Shown here: in pieces, positions 39,983 through 52,575 of the stretch
Layout: every line of letters starts with the position of its first letter
Numbering within the stretch: position 1 is the first letter of the stretch
Assembly: GCF_024713945.1 (NCBI RefSeq)
Contig: NC_134678.1
Coordinates: 5,394,001 to 5,458,000, forward strand
Origin: Dermatophagoides farinae
Taxonomy: Eukaryota; Arthropoda; Arachnida; Sarcoptiformes; Pyroglyphidae
Reading direction: 5' to 3'
Length of the DNA: 64,000 bases
Made by a program: the position numbers and the translations under genes
Notes under the pieces: model-generated
Seen by the model: the letters and a program-made list of their open reading frames with translations, nothing else
Database searches by the model: none
What the model was told of the DNA's origin: nothing

Positions 39983-42542
39983 TAAAAGAATATTTGGCGC
40001 TTCGATGATTGCAACGAAATAAAAAAAAATATTTTGTCATTTTTTTCTTCTTCTCAAAAACATAGATTTTCAAAGAAAAAAAAACACGCTGAAATTGTTC
40101 CAAAAGAAAAACAAAAAGAAAACCAAATTGCGAATGAAATAATTGTTAATTTCATAGTAGGGAAAAAAATAAATTATATGAACCCTGTGATTCTTGAAGC
40201 TATTGATTCTATTGCCAACCATTTCCAACCATCCACTAAAATGTAAAAACGGAATTGGTGATTATCTATTATTGCTTTGTAGAAAAAAATAGAAAGAAAG
40301 AGAGAGAGAGAGAGGTATGTATTGAAACCATAAATAATCACAATGTTTGATTATTGCGATCCATTATGAATTTCATTTTCGGTAAGGAAATAAAACAACA
40401 GTGAAAAAAAAATCGATAAAATAATGAAGATGAGTCAAAGAGAAATAATATTAATTGATTTTCATTGTCGTCATCAATATGGTTACTATAGAATCCTATT
40501 GTTTTATTTCTGGTTTTTTCAAATCATCATTATTATTATTATTCAGTTATACATCGAGATGTCTGTTGAAAACCAATAATAATAATAATGATAATACCAT
40601 TTATCTGTGAATGACAATAAACAAACCAGAAGCAAAAAGTAAAAGAATTTTAACAATGGAAAAAGAAAAAATTTTTTTGCCGTAAATTGATCTACGTTTC
40701 AAACTCTTTAAGTCTTTCTCTCTTTCTCTCACTCTCTCATTCACACATACTCTATATGATGATGTAGATTATTTGTATGATAAGACCAAAATACCCAAAT
40801 AATACCGCACCACATACATCCCAAAGAAATTGGAACTGAGAGAAAAGAAAAAAATCGAAACGAAAAAAATGTGGCATACAAAAAAAAGAGGATTAAATTT
40901 CATTCATCATTTGTATGTGTGTGTGTGTGTGTCTTCGATGAATCTAGAATCTAGATTTTTGATTCTACCATTCAAAATAATATCTTTAATAGTTACAAAA
41001 TAAGCAAAAAGAACAATGTCAAATTACTGCCATCGCTATCAACATAAACAAGTAATTCTGTTAGTAAAGCTAACAACTAAACGAGAAAAAAAAATTGGTC
41101 AAGAGGAAAATCCTGTTTAAAGGATTTTTTTTTCAATCTAAAATTTTGCATTTTTTTCTTCTCAAAAAAAAAGAAAAAAAAAGATAAGCTTATAGCTTAA
41201 AATATAGAATAAAAGAATGAAAACAACAAAAAAAATACATTGATGCGGCTCGATGTTTTTTCATCATCATTATTTACAAACAAAAATCTAATAATAATTT
41301 CCATTATTCATTCATTTATGGATTGGATTTTGTTTTTGTATACTTGTATTATTGTTGCATTGTATTGTGTTTTTTTTTCGTATGCATTATGGATGATAAT
41401 TATGGATCATCATTATAGATTATTATTAAGACGCCCCAAAAAACAAAAAAACAAAAAAAAATTCAATTCCAAGGTCATCTAATTTGCATTTTTTTTATCA
41501 GGCCTTGAAAATGACGGAAATTCAAAACAATCCATAGAATGTTTGACATGATTGACGTACATTGTTCATTAGTTGGTTCACTATAGTTGGTAGTTTGAAT
41601 TTGGTCAGTTAAGATTAAAGAATTTTCTCTCTCTTTCTTTCTCTCTTTATTTGTTGTTGAAAAATAAATAATTTATTGTATTCATGACAATAATGTTAGT
41701 AATATATTAATTGGGGTTTCAAACATAAAATGAAAAGAAAAAAAATTCTGTTATCAAAGAATAATCCATTTTTGTTTTGTTGGGTGGAGTGCCACATATG
41801 AAACAAGATAAAAAAAAATAACAACAACAAAATTTCAAACATAAATGTGGACATACAAACACCGAAACATATGAATGGAAAAAAAGTGGAAAAACATCGA
41901 TCAAGAACCATGATGATGATGATCATCATCATCTTTGACAAGGGCATATATTTTATATGCGAACATATGTGACATTGACAAATTCAAGCAAATTCCATTT
42001 ATTCAAATATTATAGAATGAATTTTTTTTTTCAATAGCAATTGATAGCAATTAAGTGAAACTTCAAGTTCAAGACCAAGGACAATGAAAGAAAAAAAAAC
42101 TTTTCTTTCCAGAATAATTAAGGAACCAAACACATACACACACACACGCGCTCGGAGGGTATAATATTTTGAAAAAACAAATTCAACTTTCTTCACCATC
42201 ATCATTATAATCATCAATTTTGATTAATTACAGTATTCTAACTTTACGAATAAATCTCAAGAATAATCCACATCATTCTATCATCATCATCATAACAATC
42301 GATTTGCAAATATTTTATTCTGGATCAATAATGATAGTCAAGTATAAAGAATAAAAGTATTAGATTGTTTTAGAAAGAAATACAAAAATGATATATTTTC
42401 ATTATCGTCATTTTGAAAAAGATGGATGGAATTAAAAATATTAACCATAGAAAAAACGAACAACTAATGGGAATCATGATTCATGAATGGATGTGAGAAA
42501 AGAAGAAAAATTGATTTCACATTGTAGCAAAAATCTATGAGC

Positions 42543-42565
42543 AAAAAAAAAAAAAAAAAAAAAAA
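42543..42565. repeat. Poly(A) run, 23 bases
   Basis: An uninterrupted A run; no associated retroelement recognised. Confidence 0.9.
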
Positions 42566-45367
42566 TATGGAATGAATTTTTTTTACGATTTATCCAAAAA
42601 ATTTTCATTCTCGATGAATATTATAAGGAAAAAAAATGATGACAAATTTCATTGCAGAATTTTTAGGATAACGATTATGATTATGATTATGATTGAAACC
42701 AGACACCATATGAATTTGTTGTGTATGAACAAACGCAACGAATAACTAACGAAAAATCAACAAAAATGAATATTCTGATTCTGAATGATGAAATAGTTTG
42801 TGCACTAGTTGTATGAATGTATAATGATAATGAACTAAGAAATTAGCAAAAAAAAAAATGAAAAAGAAAATTTTTTTACCATTTCTAGCCAAAAAAAAAG
42901 AAGAAATAAATTTGAAAATGATGAATTCTGATTCTGTTCACATTCCTGTTTCAAATCTACTTTGATTTTTTTTTTATTTCATCCATCAGAAAGATTTCAT
43001 GATATTTATTTTTAAAAGCAAAGTTTTTTTTCTGTATTTTTCATTGCCATTTGCAAATTATAATGTATATACATACATAATGAAATTCATGAAAAACAAC
43101 TTAGCAAAATCTTTATCCTGGAGTGATAAATCATTTTCAACAACAACAACAACAACAACAACAACGACAACAACCGAAAGCGATAGAATGGAAAATGGGA
43201 ATCAAAAATGAAGAACGAAAGAGAAAAAAAATTTAAAATTTAAAATTTTTTCTCTTTCTTTAAAAATTCTTTCATCTTGATTACATAATATTTCATAATG
43301 ATAAATTTTGCTTATTATAAATAAATAAATAAAAAAAAATGTGAACCATTCAATATATCTATCTATATGTAAGGAATAAAACTAATTATTCTAACCAAAT
43401 CATACGATAAAAACAAAATTAAACATGGATTTAACAGAAAAACAGGTGCATTATTATAAGATGATGATGGAAAACAACCAGATAATGATGATGATGATCT
43501 TTGGGTGATGATGACAATCACCAAAAATTGAATCCATACGTTTTATTGAACAATGTTGAATTATTCATTCAATTCGATAAACATCATCATCATCAATGAT
43601 GAGAATGGTTTTTGGAACGATAAATCGATAAATGTTTGTATCAGCACAAAAAAATAATCAATTTTATTATTCAAAGCAAAATGTATTAAAAACTTTGAAG
43701 CAAAAAAAAAAAAATTGCAACAATCAAACAATAATTTATCATTGCAATTATCAATGTCCGGACAAGTAGAATATTATGGTGAAAGGGAAAATAAAATTAA
43801 TGTAGAATAAAATAGGTGAAAATAGTAATGAAATAAATGAATCATTTGTTTTATAGAAACAAAAAAAGGGGAGGGAAAGATAAAAGATATCATCAAGAAT
43901 CAAGAATAAACTAAACACATAAATATTTGGACAATTTTTGATATTTATATGGACATTTTCTCTTATTAATGCAATTTAGAAATATCCATATAATAATTTC
44001 TACATAAAATGGTATTCTATATTTTTTTTTTTTTTTTGGTTCTGTCTCACCATATGTTATAATACATTTTGTTTATTGTTTGATTCATTTTCACCCGTCA
44101 TCATTATCACACATATGCTGACAAACATGAAATATTTACTTGGAAACAATATAAATGAATTGGAAGTGAGATACAGAGAGAGAATCAGAATCAGAAAAAC
44201 GATGAATGGAAACAAAACAAAAACAAAACAAAAAAATGGTATGGAATTGAAATGAAAGACGGAAAAAATTGCAACCTTTTCGATATTTTCGGTAAAGGAA
44301 ATGCAAGTTTCTTCTAATAGGATGTGAAAAAAAAACAAATCAAGAATAAAACGACCCAAAAAAATGAACCAATTTTGAATTGGATGATCATTCTTCTTCT
44401 TTTTTCCCTGTCTATAGAATCAAAAAAATAGATTCCAAAATCATGAACACACACACACACACACAGAGAGAGAAATGAATGACCCGGGAACCAAAAAAAA
44501 AAGATTCATCAATAATCGTCCAAGTTCATGTGTGTGTGTGTGAGTGTGTGTAAACGAAATGTCAGAAAATCTTTCATCCTAAATCATTGTTAGTGATGCC
44601 TAAAATATCTACTGTTTCAACAATATAAATAGAAGGAAAAAAACGGACTGGAAAAACCGTTTGTTTTGAACTCAACAACAACAACAACAATAGCAATCGT
44701 CTGAAAGTTCAAACAATCAAATATATTTTGTTTTATTGATTCAAATTTTGTTCTCTTTTTTTATATTTATTTAGGGTAAACAATGTATAACAAAGTATAA
44801 TTTTGAATTTTTTGTTTTGTTATTCATCATCAACGTGAAAGAATTTTCAGAATTCAAAAAATACTATTGTTCATCACATCACTAACGATACATAGAATAC
44901 AATATTCCGGATGTTTTGATCACCACAGTAACTAGATTTGAAACAAAACATTTGAACAATAGAAAAGATTGTCGTGATCAAACGAACACATTCAGCAGGT
45001 ATGAATTGATGATTCACATGAAATTGAAATTTATTCACATTTTTTTTCACTGATTTACTATGACATCCGTTTGAATGACATAATTGAATTTCAAATTGTC
45101 AAATATTTGGATCGCAAATCAATATATAATAGAAATTTGATGATGATCATCATGGTAAATGGAAAAATATATCTTTTTTTTCATTTCATAAATGCCCTTT
45201 GGCATCATTATATCAGTATGAAAGATGAACAATAAATTCAAAAAAAAAAAATTCGAATAAAATCAGTATCATAGCTAAAAACAGAAAATAGATTCGCCAT
45301 CTGGTGGACGTAGTGAGAAGAATAAAATTGAAAATTGGTTGACAATTTTTACAATTAAATAAAAAAT

Positions 45368-46586
45368 TTAATCACCATCGTTTTTTGTCAATGAATCTTG
45401 ACAAATACAATTCAATTTGGAAGAATTATCACATGAATAATTTTTGGTAGCTTTTTCAATTTTACTCGTTTTACTGATCCCTAATCGTGGTCGTCCAGAA
45501 TTCAAACCTTCCAATAGAATACATGCTTTACAAATATCCTGGCTAGAAATGTATCCACAACGTTGACAGATTCCTTTGGATTTCAAACGATTCGTAATGT
45601 CCGTATTATTTCTAGTGATTGAATTTCTGACATCAAAACATTCGCCAGATTTTATAATATCCAATATGACGGATGGACGAATTTTTTCCAATTGTTTTAA
45701 ATGTTCACGTGCATAGCCACGATATGCCATAGGTGAATAGATACATTCGGTACTAAAATATTTCAATTGTTTAAAACGTGCATAGAGAACAATCTCTTTT
45801 TCATATGTATATTTGAATGGTTTAGCACGTCTTATACACCAACCGGTTTCAGTTTCATCAGTGACATCTGTAATTATACGTGCTGAACGTCCTAATCGAG
45901 CTATATCACCACGAAGAATGTTCATTAGTATTGTTTCGGCTAAATCATCGGCATTATGTCCAGTAACGATTGTATCACACTTTAATAACATAGCTCCACG
46001 ATCCAAAGCTTGGCGACGAAATACACCACAAAATGTACAGTTATTTTTTACTCCGGTAGCTCGTACGATTTCATCCATTGTCCAGCCATATAAATCTCGA
46101 TAGCTTAGTATTTTCAATGGTATACCATAATCAATTTGATTTTGTTTGACTGTATCGAGGGAATCATCACGATAACCCGTAATACCTTCATCAATCGACA
46201 GAAGAAATAAATCAAGACCATAATCATGACGATCGTTGAGCAATTTCACAATATATGCTAATACTGTGGAATCTGTATTTCGATGATTTAAAATCATTAG
46301 CATCATTACATGTTTATGTTTTTCAATAAGTTAAAACCTTTTCCACCCGAAGCAGCTATTGCTACTTTTTCACCACGATGAAATAATTTTCCACGAATAA
46401 TAGTCTCATGAATTTCCGTTTCGAAACAATAAAAAAAACATTCTTTACATAAACAATCGATCTGCAATAAAAAAAAATCAGTATCATTCATTATAATCTA
46501 ATAGCAATTTATATATATCATACCGTTTTCGAACGTTTGACATTGGCCCTTGCCGTTTTACATCGACTACAATTAATTATACTCAT
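45368..46586 (-). CDS. CTU1: Cytoplasmic tRNA 2-thiolation protein 1 (three exons)
   Basis: Exons 46524-46586, 46338-46461 and 45368-46272, with GT-AG introns of 62 and 65 bp, give 363 residues (human 348). CTU1 (Ncs6/ATPBD3) with CTU2 thiolates the wobble uridine of cytosolic tRNAs for Lys, Gln and Glu, using sulfur relayed by URM1. Visible features are an N-terminal zinc knuckle (C6-x2-C9 and C26-x2-C29) and the PP-loop SGGKDS (59-64), split by intron 2, which activates tRNA with ATP. The catalytic C141-x2-C144 (CTFCGVFRR) and [11 protein letters not shown] (166-176) follow. A C-terminal zinc motif (CQRCG...CKAC) precedes [14 protein letters not shown]. All expected catalytic and metal-binding residues are present. 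The start in exon 1 is the only one that supplies the first CxxC. Confidence 0.95.
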
Positions 46587-46927
46587 CGCTAATTCTGTTT
46601 TTAATAAAAATCAATAAAATTCAAAATAACAATTTTATAAACATGTGCATGCATCGAATATATAAAGAATTAATAATAAAAAACATTTTCGGGAAACTTT
46701 TCCTTGATTCCAATTGTGATTGAATTTCTGCAAAGATTTTTTGTGTTTAAATTTTCGCGCAGCCCCGAGTCAAGTTTTATTCAATATTGAATAAAAAACA
46801 GGTATTACGACATATTCACTTGATTGGAACTCTATGTAAATTCATATTTTTAAACATTCACACATTTTCTACATCATCAACAAATGAAATCTGGCCAAGG
46901 TTTCATTCATTTTGATCATCATTGAAA
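46587..46927. promoter_or_regulatory. Presumed divergent promoter region between CTU1 and a small gene
   Basis: This 341-bp gap separates the CTU1 start (minus) from the ATG at 46928 (plus). It is the only space available for the CTU1 promoter on this side. I see no recognisable core element. If the small gene at 46928 is real, the interval is bidirectional. Confidence 0.4.
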
Positions 46928-47289
46928 ATGGCAAATCTTATCTTTATCGATCGATCGTTCGATAAAGAAAAGTGGGAGAAAATGTTTGGCAAGTTTTTGT
47001 GAAGAAATATTTTTTTTTTGTTGTTTGAATTTGAAATTTTTTTATACATTTTTTTTCTTGATGTTAATAACATTAGAGAATGGACACATTTCTGTATTTG
47101 ATTTCACAATTGGAATAAATAATGTACGTATACGTAGTCTTATCATGGTAGGTAAAAGAAAAATACACAAATGAAAATCTCTAAATCAAAATTACAAAAA
47201 TCATAGAAGTGATTGTGACGAAATTCGCAAAAAAAATAGTGAAATGAAAATCCTGATTTCAGATAAAACGAGTTGATAATACAATTTGA
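46928..47289 (+). CDS. Candidate 52-residue protein, three exons, GC-AG first intron
   Basis: An ATG in good context (GAAAATGG) opens exon 46928-46988. The next exons are 47077-47147 and 47263-47289 (stop TGA at 47287-47289), in phase throughout. Intron 1 has a GC donor (GCAAGT) rather than GT; intron 2 is GTAGGT...TTTCAG. The product begins MANLIFIDRSFDKEKWEKMF, continues NGHISVFDFTIGINNVRIRS, and is charged and non-repetitive, without signal peptide or membrane helix. I do not recognise the family. The gene would be divergent from CTU1 and would end 27 bp from the stop of the convergent deacetylase. An alternative GTACGT donor lies inside exon 2. It could instead be the 5' part of something larger or a chance reading. 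Confidence 0.35.
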
Positions 47290-47316
47290 ATGAGAGAATA
47301 AAAATAGAGGAAATTC

Positions 47317-49469
47317 TTATTGTCCATCCACTCCTATTGGGCTACCGTCAACCGACTCGGATGGTGATGGTGGTGGATTTTCTTCAATCAATTGCATAAT
47401 TGTTTTAAAGTTTCGTTTTCGTCCAGCCGTATTACCGTACCATTGATATTGTTGTGGACATAAAGATGAATGACAAACCGGCATATAGCGAGTATCCGTA
47501 CGTGAATAATTATCTTCACTTGCTGCTGAATTATCTTTATTTAAATAATGTTTCAATACACAGGTATGTGGCCGGCTACAAGAATAAACGGTAGAATTAT
47601 TTTCACATGGAAAACTTGATTCACTAGCCGGTTTTGGATTTCGAACCCAAGACAACATCTGTTGAAATGTTACAAACCATACATCTTTCAATGATTGAAT
47701 GTGGTCAAGGAAACGATTCAATGCACGAACATTTCGTCTGAAACAAAACAAAAAAATATTTTTAAAAACATTCGATGAAATTGCAATGATAAATTACTTT
47801 TGAGTAAACCATGTAACATGGAAATTAAGTTGAAATGGTGCACGATTTGTGTTGTAATGTCGATCAAAATTTTCTTTTAAAAAATCAACAATTGATTCTA
47901 TGTCATCATCATCCGATGCAGCAGGAAACACACATTGATCAGCATGATGACAGGTATTAAATTCATTATACAATGGATTGATTGGAACCTCCCACAATCC
48001 AGGAAAAGATCGTGTAGGACATTTGAGTGGACGTCCCAAAAATGGTGTTTGACGTTTCGCACGAGCACCGCGATTGCTACTACCTCGACCAGATCCAAAA
48101 CCACCACGTCCATAACCAGAATCATCATCGGTTGGGCCGAAACGTCGACTTTCATCTTTTTTAGGTTGATTTGAACAATCAAATGGTTGTCGATAATCAT
48201 ATGTAAATGGCCAATATGGTGGTGTTCCTCTTGGTGCAGCAATACTGGAATCATAAAGGAAACCAAAATCATGAGCCATTTCAAACATGGAATTGCCACC
48301 TGGACGAATATATGGAGCACGCATTCCCACAATATTTTCACGAGTCAATACTGGAGTCGTTGTCGTACCACCAGCATTTGCAATCATGATTTCTCGCATA
48401 CCAATCATTTCTTCGGCCCACTCTGAATAGTTTGCATGATCAGTCCACCATGTTTCTGGTTGGCGATGTCTAATGAAGAAAATGAAATCATTTTATTTCC
48501 AGTAATTAGGTAAGGTGAATTTACTCACGTGATTGAATGGACGGCCATTTCATGACCTTGTGCTGCAAACCATTGAATTTGTGCATAATTTGAATATTCA
48601 TGATTAATGAAAAATGTGGCGCGAATTCCACATCCATTAGGATTTCGTCTATGACAAAGAATTTACACAATATAAAACTTAATATGATAATAATAATAAT
48701 AATAATGACTGTGATTATTATTACCTAGATTGTTGTGAATTAAAACGATTTCCATATCCCAATACTCGACGATAATGATCATAAACTAAATCATTTAGAG
48801 CTCCACTAAAGCTTATTAAAACCATTTGTGGTGTTTGACTCGGTGGAATGTTGGCCGGTATTAAGGTTCCATCATTCGTACAAAAACAATTCGGTAAACG
48901 ACAATCATCAAGAACACATGGTGGTAAGGCATCTTGACTTAATTCACGTTCTTCTGCACGAACTTCAGCTTCATCAATTGGACCACAAGTCAGTTGATCC
49001 GTTTTGAATGTACAATATTTCAATTTTGCATCAAAATATAATGATGGTGGACAAGTTTGACTCCATGAACGCCAATTACCACAAAGATTAAATTTTCGAC
49101 AATTATTTGGATCAGCAAAAAGACCATCAGATTTTGGACAGGTAAAATCTGCACCGGAATTTCCATGTGAATCATCATCATCTGGATCTGGATTCGAAGT
49201 TAATGGTGGTGGTGAATTGATGTTTGGTAATGATTCTGGTTGCCCTCGAGAAAATTGTCTCGATGATGATGGCTGTTGTGATGATGATGAAGATGATGTT
49301 GAACCTCGTGATCGTTGTCCATGTGAAATAGCTTTAGAATGATCAACAACAAAAAAAAATTTAATTAATATTCATTGATCGGGATTTAAGTAAAATGAAC
49401 AAAAAAAAATTATTTACCAAAAATGGAAAGAAAGACAAAGATAAAAATTTTCAAATTTTTTCCAAACAT
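47317..49469 (-). CDS. CDA5-like chitin deacetylase with CBM14 domain (five exons), motif 1 altered
   Basis: Exons 49418-49469, 48725-49331, 48529-48648, 47798-48469 and 47317-47737 are all GT-AG and in phase, giving 623 residues. A signal peptide (MFGKNLKIFIFVFLSIFAIS) is followed by a Ser/Pro/Asp-rich linker and one CBM14 (peritrophin-A) chitin-binding domain with six Cys (82, 95, 101, 111, 124, 133). A NodB/CE4 domain follows. Motif 2 is intact (H257-x3-H261), as are motif 3 (R310-A-P-Y), motif 4 (D333-S-S) and motif 5 (H477-x2-W480). Motif 1, normally TFDD with catalytic base and zinc Asp, reads SFSGA (191-195). No LDLa domain is present. Domain order and GMRAPY suggest insect group IV (CDA5); group III is possible. 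A Gly/Arg/Ser-rich insert precedes CPTRSFPG. It is a secreted, chitin-binding cuticle or gut-matrix protein, probably weakly active or inactive. Confidence 0.9.
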
Positions 49470-52400
49470 TTTTTGTGTCTCATTAGCCACAAGGTGAGAA
49501 TTGAAGATAACAAAACACACACACACCTTGTAATGGGCGATTGTTCTTTGAAGGATCACTTAGTAAGGATTTCAGATAGCAAACTAAACAGAAAAAAAGC
49601 ATGTATTCATATCACGATTTTGATTTTTTTTTGTTCTTCTTTTCCGTAAGAAACAAAATTTCAATTTTGTATTGATCCACACACATACACTTCCCGTTCA
49701 ATTTAGATGCCACGAGCTTTGTTCAGAAGATGAATAGAGAAAATAGCTTCTTGTGTGTGTTGTTATGGTTGAATTGACAATTTTGGAACGATTGATTAAT
49801 TTGTTTTTATTTTTTAATTAAATCAAATTAATTTTTTAATGTACATGCAATATATCTATACACACACACAAAGATTATTAATTAACAATTTGACACAAAA
49901 TTCAAACAAATCAAAGACAGAAATTAAAATTATTCTCGATATTTAATGTATGCCAATCGGTGTCTATAGAGTCATTACAAAGATGGCCTTTTTCTTCAAT
50001 GAGAACCAACTTTTTTTTTATTTTTCATCTTTCTTTCTCTCTCTCTCTCTCTCTCAATATCGACTTCGGTCTATTGAATATAAGATTGGCCAGGATGAGA
50101 GAAAGTTTGTCCAACTTGTTGTTGCTGTTTTGATGATCCATATACACACTACTATCCTAGATTTATTTTGGACCATCTCTCTCTCTCTCTCTCTGTCTTT
50201 ATTTCATTTGACAAGCTTAAAATTTCTCATTCGTGTTTTTTTTTCTCACTGTCCATTCAATCACAATTGTCTGCATTTTTTTTTCGTTTGAATCTGTGAC
50301 AGTTTAATACAAACTAGATCAATTGCTCTTCACTATTTAATGTTGTATGATCTTTATCATTAATTTGATCTTGCTCTTTTCATTTCATGTGTCAAGATAT
50401 TTATGGACCGGTTTCATAGAAAAAAAAATTCATGTATAAATCATAGGATCACTATCTTGTAATTGAATGGATAGGTGTGATGACGATGGCAATCTTGTTG
50501 AAATGATAAAATGGTAACGAAAAAAAAAAAAACAAATAATCAAATTGATTGAGCTTGACAATGGGCGTATAACTGTTTGACAGTATGTGTCAGTGTGTGT
50601 GTGGGTGTAAATTTTCTTCAAGCTATTTATAACTCTTTCAGGTGTTTAAATTTTTGAAGTAAAATAAAATTTTCAATAACAGAAAACCGGAAAATTTTTG
50701 TACGATGTTGTTTTTTTTTTGATAAGTTCGAATTGTAACTCAAAGATGGCGATACAGCTGATCGAGATGTTAAATCGGTCCAAATCGGTAAAATATCCAA
50801 ATTCATTTTTTTCACTTTTTTTTACCATTTTTTCTTTGGTTGAATAGCCATTTCAAAAATTCTATTGGATGTGGATGAATATTATCTTTCAATAGCTCTT
50901 CATGAATGTGAGACAATCATCTATGAGGAATGGTATACATTGATCAAATTATCTACAAAATTGTGATGAATCGTTAATTACGTGATCAGAATATTCTTTT
51001 CAAATCACATACCGTTTGTCATATATTGTTTGTAACGATTTCAACAATGAAAAAATTGTCATCAATACCGTTTAAATATCATTATTATTCGATTGACATT
51101 TTTTTTTGTTTGATCGAATCATCATCCAAAATGACAATGGAATGTTGGAATATAAAACACGACAATCACGGACAAAACCACAAACTATTTGTAATCGATC
51201 CGAATTATCATCATCATCATGTATTTAATCTTAATCATGAAACATCATGATTCTTTTTTTTTCATTATTACGCATCCTCATATTTCATTGCAATATATAC
51301 ACATAATAAGCAATCAATCTATTTTCTAACATATTCTTAAACCACTAGCAATTGACTAAAATGGGTGGTAGTAGTAAAACATAAAAAAAAATAGGATTCA
51401 TTGATAGAAATAATTTCAAAAGTTTGGTTCGAATACCACAGCTCTGCACAAACACAACACCACATTCAAAATGAACAGACAGGATTGTGAAAATCACAGA
51501 AATGAATGAAGAATAACGTCGTCGACGATGACTACAAATTTTTTTTATTACTCTATTCATTTTGAATTGATGAAAAAAAAACTTCGAACAATTTAATCAC
51601 TTATCTGTGTGTTTTTTTTTGTCTGTGTGTGTGTTCCAGAACCGAAGATTCTGATCCCCTTTTTTTTGTTTTGATTATTGGAATTCAAATTTTTCAATTT
51701 TCATAAAGTCAGCTCCTAATACTTTGTCGGTGTGTGTGTGTGTTTGTGTTCCTGTGTTTCTATCTATTCTATTCTATTATATTTTGATTCTGATTGTTTC
51801 CGCTATTATTTCATAATCGAACCGTCAGATTTTTTACCCCCACCTTTATACCGGATTCATTCATTCAACAATGATAATGATTATGATGACGAAACACTTT
51901 CGTTTCAATATTGACACGCTAAATTCTCATTAGAAATCATTTTCTATCATGGATCATAGTGATTCCTTGTTTTTGTTATACCATTATTATTATTATCATC
52001 ATCATCATAGTTATAGTTGACCGATCAACCAAACAAAACTCCATCATCATCATCTACCTCGATGGAAAAAAAATAATCAAACCAACCGACCGAACCCAAT
52101 TGACCCACACCAAGCCAAACCTGGCTATACCATGCATAATCATCATCATCATCAGAATAATAATTGTTTTGAAATAAAATGAATAGAATATATGGAATGA
52201 CTTTTGGGTCAAAAAAAGAAAAAAAATATATATATATGCAACCAGATGACCTATGACCTAGGTATATTACTGATTGGTCGGCTGATTTTTGGGCACATAT
52301 ACACACACAGGTTTGGAACCAAGTGTGTGTGTGTGTATGAATAATACCACACCCGTGAAAGTAATAATCATCATCCGGTTCATTGTATATTTGCTGTCAT

Positions 52401-52575
52401 TGTGTTCATATCTGGTACGACGTGTCATCATGTCATGTTCATTGTCATCATAGTTGTTGAAATGTTTTTTTTTTTGATAAGATGATAAATTCTTCAATTG
52501 ATTGTTTTACATATTCTTTGGTGAACGTGTTTGTGTGTGCGTGTATATGAAATCTGATGATTTTGTTCATACAAA
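49470..52575. other. Intergenic region
   Basis: It contains presumed promoter sequence of the deacetylase next to 49470, CT-rich tracts at about 50037-50056 and 50178-50196, (CA)n and (ATC)n runs, and the 5' region of the gene at 52576. A small ATG-started frame with a possible donor lies at 50746-50787. The B-box-like GGTTCGAATACC near 51426 has no tRNA fold around it. Confidence 0.55.
50746..50787 (+). other. ATG in AAGATGGCG context with possible donor
   Basis: CAAAGATGGCGATACAG opens a 14-codon frame (MAIQLIEMLNRSKS) ending at GTAAAA, which could be a splice donor. The same bases match the core of the YY1 recognition sequence. The minus strand is open in two frames here as well. No downstream exon was placed. 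Confidence 0.15.

Larger units (their letters stand above)
16948..45367. other. Gene-poor interval of about 28 kb
   Basis: No protein with a recognisable family was found on either strand. Content is AT-rich unique sequence with frequent (CA)n, (GAT)n, (TTG)n and homopolymer runs. A few GC-richer islands look exon-like and are described separately: 17312-17384, 19281-19339, 21330-21352, 22245-22261, 23174-23243 and 33176-33245. The longest open frames here (110-133 codons) are low-complexity or near the number expected by chance. The part next to 16947 must contain the receptor promoter and 5'UTR; some of the rest may be its upstream untranslated exons, or an unrelated long-intron or non-coding gene. 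Confidence 0.55.

Noticed and set aside
43217-43258. Inverted repeat GAAAGAGAAAAAA / TTTTTTCTCTTTC
   Set aside because: The arms are almost pure purine/pyrimidine simple sequence, likely by chance here.
45813-46103. 96-codon open frame on the plus strand opposite CTU1
   Set aside because: It is an antisense shadow of the strongly conserved CTU1 coding exon.
51400-51480. tRNA-like B box (GGTTCGAATACC)
   Set aside because: No A box at the right distance and no acceptor-stem pairing.
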